From Microcaldota archaeon (GTDB taxonomy: Archaea > Iainarchaeota > Iainarchaeia > Iainarchaeales > JAGVWC01), in the NCBI GenBank assembly GCA_018813975.1, contig JAHJAQ010000137.1, positions 1 through 6,923 on the forward strand: 6,923 nt of DNA, in the 5' to 3' direction. Position 1 is the stretch's first letter; each line of letters opens with the position of its first letter. Position numbers and translations under genes: made by a program. Below, piece after piece: positions 1 to 5,803 of the stretch. Under the pieces are notes generated by a model. That model was not told the DNA's origin and ran no database searches. It worked only from the letters and a program-made list of their open reading frames with translations.

Positions 1-166
1 AAATAAGATAGGGTTCTTGATTTTCATCTAAAAAGAGAATAGATTTTAGGACTTGGTCTAAAGGAACTTTCATGAGAGTAGCAGCTTCTTTGGCAGTATG
101 AACCGTGTGCTTACAATCCAGTATTTTAGCGTGTAATTCGTTTTGTTCAATAAAATCTGCTAGCAT
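1..166 (-). CDS. YbaK/ProX-family aminoacyl-tRNA deacylase, N-terminal part (cut by window edge)
   Basis: The 55 visible codons start with MLADFIEQNE and carry the pattern VHTAKEAATLMKVPLDQVLKS followed by ILFLDE. This matches the N-terminal region of YbaK/EbsC-type editing domains (Thr-Ala-x-Glu-Ala-Ala, then x-Pro-x-x-Gln-x-x-Lys-Ser, then a strand ending in Phe). Members of this family hydrolyse mischarged tRNAs in trans, for example Cys-tRNA(Pro) or Ala-tRNA(Pro); the exact substrate cannot be read from this fragment. The ATG at 166-164 is chosen because it is the first start in frame and the protein then begins at the usual distance before the motif. No Shine-Dalgarno sequence precedes it, but a T-rich TATA-like stretch lies about 27 bases upstream, so it could be leaderless or could be read from metK, 41 bases away. 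The C-terminal two thirds, including the rest of the catalytic pocket, lie outside the window. Family assignment is by pattern recognition only. Confidence 0.72.
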   Translation of the reverse strand, partial: MLADFIEQNELHAKILDCKHTVHTAKEAATLMKVPLDQVLKSILFLDENQEPYLI

Positions 167-207
167 TTAAAAAACCAGTAATAAAAAGAAATAAAAACGC
201 ACGGCTC
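167..207 (-). terminator. T-rich metK/YbaK-like intergenic spacer, possible terminator
   Basis: Read on the minus strand, the 41 bases after the metK stop hold three T runs of 5, 5 and 6 separated by a few bases. Archaeal RNA polymerase can terminate on such oligo-T tracts without a hairpin, so this may end part of the metK transcript. The same T/A stretch around 189-197 lies about 27 bases before the YbaK-like start and could instead be its TATA box. No stable stem is visible. The two roles cannot be separated from sequence alone. Confidence 0.35.
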
Positions 208-1395
208 TTATTGAACAGTGGTTTCTTTTTCCAAGCAAGCTTCTTTCAAAGCTTCTACCTTGTCGGTTTTTTCCCAGGTAAAATCAGCATCATCTCTGCC
301 AAAATGACCATATGCAGCGGTTTTTTGGTAGAATGGACGAGACAATTCCAGTTCTTTGATAATTTCGGCCGGTTTTAAGAGGAATAGTTTTCGAACTGCT
401 TCTTCAATCTTTTCTTCAGGTACTTTAGCGGTTCCAAAGGCATGCACTAAAACCGAAACCGGTTCTGCCATACCAATCGCATACGCTAACTGCACTTCAC
501 AACGATCTGCCAAATCAGCAGCCACAATGTTTTTGGCAACATAACGTGCCATGTAAGAAGCACTGCGATCCACTTTAGTAGGGTCTTTTCCGGAAAAAGC
601 GCCACCACCATGCGAACTATGACCACCATAGGTATCGGCAATGATTTTCCTACCCGTAAGACCGGCATCCGCAACTGGTCCGCCCACAATAAAGCGACCC
701 GTAGAATTAATGAAAATCCTGGTTTTGTCGTCCATCCATTCTCCGCAAATAGGTTGAATTACTTTCTCGCGAACCTGCTTGCGCAGTTCTTCAAGAGGAA
801 TTTCTTCCGAGTGATGCGCTGCAATTACCACCGTATCCAATCGCTTTGGCTTTCCACTCGCGTATTCAACGGTTACTTGGCTTTTACCATCCGGAAACAA
901 AAAAGCGATTTCATTGTTTTTCCTAACTTCAGTTAAACGTTGAGTTAATTGGTGTGCCAAAACAATGGACAGCGGAAGGAATGCTTTGGTTTCATTGCAC
1001 GCAAAACCAAACATTAATCCCTGGTCACCGGCCCCTTGTTCTTTGGATTCCCCTTCTCCAACATTCACGCCCTGAGCAATGTCAGGACTTTGCTTTTTAA
1101 TCGCCAATAATACCGCGACATTTCGATAATCAAATCCTTTTTTGGGATCATCATACCCAATATCGCGAATCGCATTCCGTACAATCATATCAAAATCCAC
1201 TTTTGCAGTACTGCTAATTTCACCGGTCACCAAACACAATCCAGTAGTAACAACTGTTTCAATTCCAGTGTGAGAGTTAGGATCTTGTTCCAAACACGCA
1301 TCCAATATTGCGTCCGATACTCGATCACAAATTTTGTCAGGATGTCCTTCCGTAATGGACTCACTGGTAAACAAACAACGCTCTTTATGCAACAT
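208..1395 (-). CDS. metK: S-adenosylmethionine synthetase, bacterial type (MetK)
   Basis: Makes S-adenosylmethionine, the cell's main methyl donor, from methionine and ATP, releasing phosphate and pyrophosphate; a soluble cytoplasmic enzyme that in bacteria is a tetramer. At 395 residues it has the full family length. Signature motifs are all present: GHPDK at 17-21, the hexapeptide GAGDQG at 121-126 followed by LMFGFA, DTYGG at 254-258, the phosphate-binding loop GGGAFSGKD at 263-271, and TAAYGHFGR near 359-367. The start is fixed by a good SD sequence (GGAGG) nine bases before the ATG. This is unmistakably the bacterial MetK form; most archaea use a divergent enzyme with very little similarity, so the gene looks horizontally acquired if the host is archaeal. 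It is transcribed away from the HTH-CBS gene, with a YbaK-like gene downstream. No defect is seen in key residues. Confidence 0.97.
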   Translation of the reverse strand: MLHKERCLFTSESITEGHPDKICDRVSDAILDACLEQDPNSHTGIETVVTTGLCLVTGEISSTAKVDFDMIVRNAIRDIGYDDPKKGFDYRNVAVLLAIKKQSPDIAQGVNVGEGESKEQGAGDQGLMFGFACNETKAFLPLSIVLAHQLTQRLTEVRKNNEIAFLFPDGKSQVTVEYASGKPKRLDTVVIAAHHSEEIPLEELRKQVREKVIQPICGEWMDDKTRIFINSTGRFIVGGPVADAGLTGRKIIADTYGGHSSHGGGAFSGKDPTKVDRSASYMARYVAKNIVAADLADRCEVQLAYAIGMAEPVSVLVHAFGTAKVPEEKIEEAVRKLFLLKPAEIIKELELSRPFYQKTAAYGHFGRDDADFTWEKTDKVEALKEACLEKETTVQ

Positions 1396-1404
1396 TTTAA
1401 AGTT

Positions 1405-1409
1405 CCTCC
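1405..1409 (-). promoter_or_regulatory. Shine-Dalgarno sequence of metK
   Basis: GGAGG on the minus strand, nine bases before the metK ATG (1395-1393). It is the strongest ribosome binding site in the window and settles the metK start. The predicted transcript leader, counted from about 26 bases after the TATA box, would be only about 20 bases. Confidence 0.75.
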
Positions 1410-1436
1410 AAAAAAAGTTTTCTCATTGTTTTGTAC

Positions 1437-1448
1437 TATATATAAAAT
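1437..1448 (-). promoter_or_regulatory. TATA box of metK
   Basis: The minus strand reads ATTTTATATATA, a close match to the archaeal TATA element, preceded by the purine-rich AAAGAG expected of a TFB recognition element (BRE). An archaeal start site about 26 bases downstream would fall near 1417 and leave room for the SD at 1409-1405. The BRE overlaps the palindrome at 1451-1461, so a protein bound there could block TFB. Confidence 0.65.
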
Positions 1449-1450
1449 CT

Positions 1451-1461
1451 CTTTCCGAAAG
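1451..1461. promoter_or_regulatory. Palindrome CTTTC-C-GAAAG, candidate operator at the metK promoter
   Basis: Two five-base arms in inverted repeat around one central base, directly upstream of the metK TATA box and over its presumed BRE. It shares the core TTCCGA with the 14-base palindrome at 1492-1505; aligned over 11 bases, TTTCCGAAAGG and ATTCCGATCGG agree at eight positions. Its centre is about 42-43 bases from the other, close to four helical turns. Operator function is inferred. Confidence 0.4.
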
Positions 1462-1518
1462 GCTTTTTAATAATTTTTTGGTGCAAGAAAAATTCCGATC
1501 GGAATAACAGCTTTTTAA
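1462..1518 (+). repeat. Direct repeat of GCTTTTTAA (1462-1470 and 1510-1518)
   Basis: An exact nine-base direct repeat, copies 48 bases apart, each just to the right of a TTCCGA palindrome. The right copy coincides with the presumed TATA box of the HTH-CBS gene. The left copy could be a second TATA-like box with a start near 1490, whose transcript would include the second palindrome. Low base complexity makes chance recurrence possible. Confidence 0.4.
1492..1505. promoter_or_regulatory. Perfect 14-base palindrome ATTCCGATCGGAAT, candidate operator of the HTH-CBS gene
   Basis: A perfect inverted repeat without a spacer, in non-coding DNA, ending about six bases before the TATA-like box of the HTH-CBS gene. 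It is the kind of site a dimeric XRE-type HTH protein would bind. The obvious candidate is the adjacent gene's own product, giving autoregulation; this is inferred from position and symmetry, not shown. Confidence 0.5.
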
Positions 1519-1519
1519 G
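1511..1519 (+). promoter_or_regulatory. TATA-like box of the HTH-CBS operon
   Basis: CTTTTTAAG is centred about 27 bases before the ATG at 1543. With the archaeal spacing of about 26 bases from TATA to start site, transcription would begin at or within a base or two of the ATG. No SD sequence precedes that ATG, which fits a leaderless message. Confidence 0.5.
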
Positions 1520-1542
1520 CTTTTCTTGAACTATTCAATATA

Positions 1543-2133
1543 ATGTTGCCCAACCTCCAAGAAATCAAAGACCGCAGGAAACAGCTGAATTTAACCCAGC
1601 TACAATTGGCAGAACTATCGAGTGTTTCTCAGTCATTGATTGCCAAAATTGAAAGCAAACAAACAATTCCAGGCTATGAAAACGCGAAAAAGCTTTTTGA
1701 TTGTCTGGAGAAAACCAGTGAAACCCATCGAATTAGCGCTCAAAACATCATGCAATCCAAGGTAATTGCAGTAAAAGAAACCGATAGCCTTCAAAAAGCC
1801 ATTCGAACCATGGAAAAACATGGTTTTTCACAGGTTCCAGTACTCCAAAAAGAGCATGTTGTGGGAATGATATCCGAGAAAGGGGCCTTGCAAAAAGTAG
1901 AAGCCGGTTGGAGTGCCCAAAAAATCAGCGAAACAACCGTTCAAAGTATTATGGAAGACGCTTTACCCGAAATTCCAGGCGATACCCCCTTTAAGGCAGT
2001 GGCAAACCTTTTAGAGCATTCTCCAGCCGTATTGATTACCCAAAAAGGCAAAATAAAAGGGATTATAACCAAATCTGACTTATTAAAAAGTGTTTTAGAC
2101 AAAAAAATAACCAAACACACTCGATTGATTTAG
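1543..2133 (+). CDS. HTH-CBS transcriptional regulator (COG3620-type: XRE helix-turn-helix plus two CBS domains)
   Basis: A predicted DNA-binding regulator of 196 residues. Residues 4-57 form an XRE/Cro-type helix-turn-helix (LNLTQLQLAELSSVSQSLIA, then KIESKQTIP). Residues 68-120 are the first CBS motif (IMQSKVIAVKETDSLQKAI, then GFSQVPVL, then VVGMISE), and 133-187 the second (VQSIMEDALPEIPGDTPF, then VLITQKGKIKGIITKSDLL). A CBS pair typically forms a cleft that binds AMP, ATP, SAM or a related adenosyl ligand, so DNA binding is probably ligand-gated. The ATG lacks an SD and lies at leaderless distance from a TATA-like box. The gene opens a probable operon with the lipoprotein-like gene 10 bases on and valS after that, and it diverges from metK. 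Target and ligand are not known; regulation of itself and of metK is inferred from the palindromes between the two genes. Confidence 0.88.
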   Translation: MLPNLQEIKDRRKQLNLTQLQLAELSSVSQSLIAKIESKQTIPGYENAKKLFDCLEKTSETHRISAQNIMQSKVIAVKETDSLQKAIRTMEKHGFSQVPVLQKEHVVGMISEKGALQKVEAGWSAQKISETTVQSIMEDALPEIPGDTPFKAVANLLEHSPAVLITQKGKIKGIITKSDLLKSVLDKKITKHTRLI

Positions 2134-2143
2134 AGGTGAAAAA

Positions 2144-2479
2144 ATGAAAATAATTGTATTGCTTGTTATAACGCTAATACTATGCTTTGGTTGTACGCAA
2201 ATACCCCCTAGAGGAGAATACTTTGATGACCAAGGAAATCTTCTTGGAACATGTGAAGTAGAAACAAAAACTTCTGCTGATGGCTATGGAAGCACCACGA
2301 CTACAAAATTTTTTGATTTAGAAGGAAACCTAATTGGTTCTTGTTATGCATACCACGGACCAGGATCAAGCGGTTGTGGAGTAGATGGCTGTGATTCTAA
2401 CCAGTTAACAAACGAGCCTTCTGGAAGCGAGCCCTGCGGAAACATAGCATATCCAAAATATTCTTGCATAATTCAATAA
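2144..2479 (+). CDS. Small cysteine-rich lipoprotein-like exported protein with a duplicated motif
   Basis: A 111-residue protein of unknown function. Residues 1-16 are a short signal peptide (Lys, then a strongly hydrophobic stretch) ending at Cys17; ILCFGC resembles a lipobox but has Cys instead of Leu at -3, so lipidation is likely rather than certain. The mature part holds two copies of a 13-residue motif 30 residues apart: EYFDDQGNLLGTC at 25-37 and KFFDLEGNLIGSC at 55-67. Further cysteines at 78, 83, 98 and 108 give six in the mature chain besides Cys17, suggesting disulphides or metal binding outside the cell. The start has a clear SD (GAGGTGA, overlapping the regulator's stop) four bases before the ATG. 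The position between a regulator gene and valS, with 10- and 20-base gaps, implies co-transcription, but no functional link to ValS is apparent. I do not recognise the family. Confidence 0.75.
   Translation: MKIIVLLVITLILCFGCTQIPPRGEYFDDQGNLLGTCEVETKTSADGYGSTTTTKFFDLEGNLIGSCYAYHGPGSSGCGVDGCDSNQLTNEPSGSEPCGNIAYPKYSCIIQ
2216..2344 (+). repeat. Internal protein repeat in the lipoprotein-like gene (two 13-residue units)
   Basis: Codons 25-37 and 55-67 encode the same pattern, [EK]-[YF]-F-D-x-[QE]-G-N-L-[LI]-G-[TS]-C. The period is 30 codons, pointing to a duplicated hairpin-like unit each ending in a cysteine. Bases have diverged at many codon positions, so the duplication is old and maintained at protein level. 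Confidence 0.65.
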
Positions 2480-2499
2480 TGAACTAGAAGGAAAATAAC

Positions 2500-4869
2500 A
2501 TGCCAATTGAATCCAAACGATGGGAAAAAGAATTCGAACAAGAAATTCTTAGTGAATGGAAAAAAAACACGCCAGAAAACACATTCCAAGAAAAAAGCAA
2601 AAAACCGGTTTTTTCAATTGACACCCCACCCCCATACGTGAATACTCCTGTTCATGTAGGCCATACCAGCACGTATTGTATCATGGATTTTATTGCACGC
2701 TATAAGCGCATGAAAGGATTCAATGTACTATTTCCCCTTGGATTGGATCGAAATGGCTTGCCCATTGAAATGGCAGCCGAAAAAAAATTCAACAAGCGCT
2801 TCAATGAAGTACCGCGCGAACAATTTTTGGAAATGTGCCATAAAGTACTGGAAGAAAGCAGTGCAGAATCCATGGACTCTTTTTACAAGCACGGCATTAC
2901 ATTCAATTCTTGGAAAATCGGCACAAAACCAGGAGAAATATACCAAACCGATTCCGCCCATTATAGGAGCTTAACCCAAGACACTTTCATTGAATTATAC
3001 AAAAAGGGATTGATTTACGAGGATGTTCGAATCAACAATTATTGTCCGGGCTGCCAAACCACAATTGCAGATGCTGAAATTATTTACGAAGACAAAAACA
3101 CTTTCTTCAATGACATTACCTTTAAAGTAAAAGGAACCAAAGAAGAAATGATTATTGGCACTACTCGTCCCGAACTGGTGACAACTTGTGGCATGGTAAT
3201 ATTCAATCCAAAAGATGATCGTTACCAACACCTCGAAGGAAAAACCGCTGTCACTCCAATTTTTGAAAAAGAAGTGCCCATTCAAAGCCATCCCATGGCA
3301 GAAATTGACAAGGGAACCGGCTTAGCCATGATGTGCTCTGCAGGAGATTTAAGCGATATCCGGTTTTTCCGCGAAATGAACCTAAAACCAATCATTGCAA
3401 TTGATACAACAGGAAAAATGAATGAACACGCCGGATTTTTGAAAGGACTATCCGTTCGAAAAGCACGCGAAAAAATGATTGAAACCCTACAAGAAAAAGG
3501 ATTATTAGTTAATCAAAAACAAACCACACACCGAACCCCGGTGTGCGAGCGCAGCAAAGACGAAATCGAATTCATTGAAATGAAAGAATACTATCTAAAA
3601 CAACTTGATTTCAAAGAAAAAATGAAAAAAATTGCTCTTGATACCAAATTTTTTGCAGATCAAAGCAGAAGCCTATTATTGGATTGGATTGAAAGCATTA
3701 GCATTGACTGGCCCATTTCAAGAAGAAGGTACTATGCGACTGAAGTGCCCTTATGGTACTGTACAAAATGCAAGGAAGTGATTCTACCCCTAAAAGGAAA
3801 ATACCATCAGCCTTGGAGAGAAAAGCCCCCTATTTCAAAATGCCCTAAATGCAATGGAACAGATTTTAAGGGAGAAAAACGAGTTCTTGACACATGGTTT
3901 GATTCTAGCATTTCCCCCTTGTATATTCTGCAGTGGTCGCGCGACCATTCTTTTTTCAAGAAAAACTATCCGTGTTCGCTTCGCCCCCAAGGAAAAGAAA
4001 TCGTGCGCACGTGGCTGTATTACACTCTTTTTAAGTGTTATTTGCTCACCAATCAAAAAGCATTTGAAAACGTTTGGATTCACCACCATATTGTAGATGA
4101 ACACGGCAAAAAATTCTCTAAAAGCAAAGGAACCGGTGTGGATCCAAAAGAAGTATTGGACAAGTTTGGAGCAGAACCATTTCGTATGTGGGTTGCCTTA
4201 GAAGGAAACCTGGATCGAACGGATTTTAGGTGTAGTTTTGAACGAATTGAAGGCGGCAAAAAAACTTTGACTAAACTATGGAATACATGCAGGTTTATTT
4301 CTTTATTTCCCAAACCCAAAAACAAGCCCAAAAAGTTGGATGAAATTGATGAATGGATTTTGAGTGAGATTAATGGTTTAGTAGAAAAAGCAGATAACGG
4401 ATTTGGAAAATACGATTTTCACAATCCAACTGTTGACGTAAAACATTTTTTGTGGGAAACTTTTTCCTCACACTATTTGGAAATGATAAAATCACGCGCG
4501 TACAACAAGGAAAAGGCGTTTTCCAAAGAAGAGCAAGAGAGTGCTATTTGGACGCTTTACCAGTGCCTGGAAAAAATGTTATTGCTCCTTGCACCAGTTG
4601 TTCCATTTATTACACACAAATTATACCAAGAAATTTTTGGTGGAAATGCACATGATCGGGCTTTTCCCAAAAGCGAAAAAACCGGTTTTAAAGGCGATTT
4701 TTCAACTGAAGAATTAGTGGGGTTAAACAGCGGCATCTGGCAGTTCAAAAAAGAAAAAGGCCTTGCTTTGAACAAAGAAATTCCTTCTTATAAAATACCA
4801 AAAAAGTTCAAAAGCATTGAAAAAACCCTTCAATCCTGCCACAAGATTGGCAAAATCGAGTTTTCTTAA
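2500..4869 (+). CDS. valS: Valyl-tRNA synthetase, archaeal type
   Basis: Charges tRNA(Val) with valine using ATP in the cytoplasm and edits mischarged threonine. This is a class Ia synthetase of 789 residues, short for ValRS (usually about 850-900). The HIGH box is HVGH at 52-55; GLDRNGLPIE at 81-90 is typical of archaeal enzymes. CPGC (182-185) is a zinc knuckle. The CP1 editing domain carries GTTRPELVTTCG from 220 and the archaeal-like CSAGDLSD near 279-286. Then come WPISRRRYYATEVPLWYC (404-421), zinc pairs CTKC (421-424) and CPKC (448-451), RPQGKEIVRTW (495-505), and the signature lysine loop KFSKSKG (538-544), with Phe replacing the usual Met of KMSKS. The anticodon-binding helical domain follows (about 590-760); there is no C-terminal coiled coil. 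An SD (AGAAGGA, 2486-2492) precedes the ATG by seven bases. It is the last gene of the HTH-CBS operon. Confidence 0.95.
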   Translation: MPIESKRWEKEFEQEILSEWKKNTPENTFQEKSKKPVFSIDTPPPYVNTPVHVGHTSTYCIMDFIARYKRMKGFNVLFPLGLDRNGLPIEMAAEKKFNKRFNEVPREQFLEMCHKVLEESSAESMDSFYKHGITFNSWKIGTKPGEIYQTDSAHYRSLTQDTFIELYKKGLIYEDVRINNYCPGCQTTIADAEIIYEDKNTFFNDITFKVKGTKEEMIIGTTRPELVTTCGMVIFNPKDDRYQHLEGKTAVTPIFEKEVPIQSHPMAEIDKGTGLAMMCSAGDLSDIRFFREMNLKPIIAIDTTGKMNEHAGFLKGLSVRKAREKMIETLQEKGLLVNQKQTTHRTPVCERSKDEIEFIEMKEYYLKQLDFKEKMKKIALDTKFFADQSRSLLLDWIESISIDWPISRRRYYATEVPLWYCTKCKEVILPLKGKYHQPWREKPPISKCPKCNGTDFKGEKRVLDTWFDSSISPLYILQWSRDHSFFKKNYPCSLRPQGKEIVRTWLYYTLFKCYLLTNQKAFENVWIHHHIVDEHGKKFSKSKGTGVDPKEVLDKFGAEPFRMWVALEGNLDRTDFRCSFERIEGGKKTLTKLWNTCRFISLFPKPKNKPKKLDEIDEWILSEINGLVEKADNGFGKYDFHNPTVDVKHFLWETFSSHYLEMIKSRAYNKEKAFSKEEQESAIWTLYQCLEKMLLLLAPVVPFITHKLYQEIFGGNAHDRAFPKSEKTGFKGDFSTEELVGLNSGIWQFKKEKGLALNKEIPSYKIPKKFKSIEKTLQSCHKIGKIEFS

Positions 4870-5195
4870 AAAAACAACAAACCAATTACCGCGGAAAGTA
4901 CATTCATTAAAACAGCGGTTCTTAGTGCTATTTGAATGGGTTGTTGTAAAAACGCTTTGATCAAAAAAGTTTCAACAATTATTACCAATACTTCAAGCAC
5001 TACCCAAAAAAACAAATAGTACTGATAGAAAAAAGGCAATACCAGCCACAACCCAGAAAGTGTAATCAAATTGATTACAAACAATGCCACTATTTTTTGT
5101 TTTAACGGCTTTTGGATTAAAAAATGGAATGGAAAAAATTCAATCAGATTAGTGAGAATAAAAGCAATGCAAAAAGAAAAAAAGAAAGCACTCAT
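4866..5195 (-). CDS. Four-helix membrane protein, translationally coupled to the secreted partner
   Basis: A very hydrophobic 109-residue protein with four likely membrane helices at about 2-26, 35-56, 57-79 and 91-109. Polar or acidic residues lie inside or at the edges of the helices: Asn16 and Glu19 in the first, Asn42 and Thr45 in the second, Glu68 and Glu75 in the third, Asn98 in the fourth. Such buried residues often serve binding or catalysis, but no known active-site motif is recognised. Its ATG overlaps the stop of the upstream gene as ATGA, so translation is probably coupled and the products likely act together. At the other end the stop overlaps the valS stop on the opposite strand. 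It could be the membrane half of a two-part complex; its function is unknown. Confidence 0.72.
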   Translation of the reverse strand: MSAFFFSFCIAFILTNLIEFFPFHFLIQKPLKQKIVALFVINLITLSGLWLVLPFFYQYYLFFWVVLEVLVIIVETFLIKAFLQQPIQIALRTAVLMNVLSAVIGLLFF

Positions 5196-5701
5196 TGTTT
5201 TTTCCCGCGCTTACTCGCCCAATACGCACCGCCAATAATAATAATCAAAATGACAACAATGCCAACCAATACTATGGGATCTAATAAAGGTTCTGCAAAA
5301 CCAGGCGGATTAGGCGGTTCATGTGCCCCAATAGAAAGCATCATGGTTTTAGTGGTTTCATCAAAACCCGCAATTTCAAATAACGTGGTTCCAGGTCCCA
5401 AATCAATCACTTGCGACGCAATACTTTGAGAAAGCACTTCTTGTGAAATCGCGTTGGGATTAATAGAATCTGGCATTGAATCTTTTGGAATCGCATAAAC
5501 CGTAATCATAGTATCCAATTTGTATACTGGGGTTTCTCCATCTATTTCACCACCCATAATGTTACCCAGATAAAAAAAGGTATAATCCGGATACGCCGGC
5601 GCATTAACAACAGCAAAAGAATAGGATGGGCTGGGCCCTACATCGGCAAGCGTACTCCACGCAAGACACAGCAGTAAAGCAAAAACAATGGCAAATCGCA
5701 T
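5192..5701 (-). CDS. Secreted, C-terminally membrane-anchored protein of unknown function (mature N-terminus DVGPSPS)
   Basis: From the ATG at 5701-5699 the product has 169 residues. It has a clear signal peptide (MRFAIVFALLLCLAWSTLA) with likely cleavage before DVGPSPS, an outside domain of about 110 residues (PAYPDYTFFYLGNIMGG and a Ser/Asn-rich middle), a proline-rich linker (EPPNPPGF), one C-terminal membrane helix, and a basic tail, SKRGKKQ. This predicts an outward-facing domain anchored from the C-terminus. The open frame extends 21 codons further to an ATG at 5764. That start is disfavoured because it buries the signal peptide behind a basic stretch, and because a TATA-like box (5732-5725) sits inside the extension at leaderless distance from 5701. 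The gene overlaps the next by four bases (ATGA). I do not recognise a named family. Confidence 0.72.
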   Translation of the reverse strand: MRFAIVFALLLCLAWSTLADVGPSPSYSFAVVNAPAYPDYTFFYLGNIMGGEIDGETPVYKLDTMITVYAIPKDSMPDSINPNAISQEVLSQSIASQVIDLGPGTTLFEIAGFDETTKTMMLSIGAHEPPNPPGFAEPLLDPIVLVGIVVILIIIIGGAYWASKRGKKQ

Positions 5702-5724
5702 GAAGGAAATAGAGGAATTTCCCC

Positions 5725-5732
5725 TATAAAAT
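5725..5732 (-). promoter_or_regulatory. TATA-like box for the membrane-protein pair
   Basis: The minus strand reads ATTTTATA, preceded by AAAG as a plausible BRE. Its centre is about 27 bases before the ATG at 5701, the spacing expected if transcription starts at that ATG. No SD is present there. This supports the shorter start of the secreted protein gene. Confidence 0.5.
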
Positions 5733-5773
5733 CTTTTCCCTATCAAAAAAAACTGGTTTAGCACCCAAAAACA

Positions 5774-5785
5774 TTTTTTAAATAA
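5774..5785 (+). promoter_or_regulatory. TATA-like box for the AlaDH/saccharopine dehydrogenase-like gene
   Basis: TTTTTTAAATAA is centred about 25 bases before the GTG at 5804. No SD precedes either candidate start (GTG 5804 or TTG 5813). The spacing fits a transcript beginning at or just after 5804. Confidence 0.45.
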
Positions 5786-5803
5786 CCTGAAAATAATAGT
5801 ATA

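Noticed and set aside
610..936. A 108-codon open frame on the plus strand within metK
   Set aside because: It is antisense to a well-conserved metK and its product looks like a random mirror of those codons.
1396..1542. A SAM riboswitch upstream of metK
   Set aside because: The predicted metK leader is only about 20 bases, far too short for any known SAM riboswitch, and no matching stems are visible.
3835..4331. Overlapping open frames on both strands inside valS
   Set aside because: They coincide with conserved ValRS motifs in the coding frame and show no features of their own.
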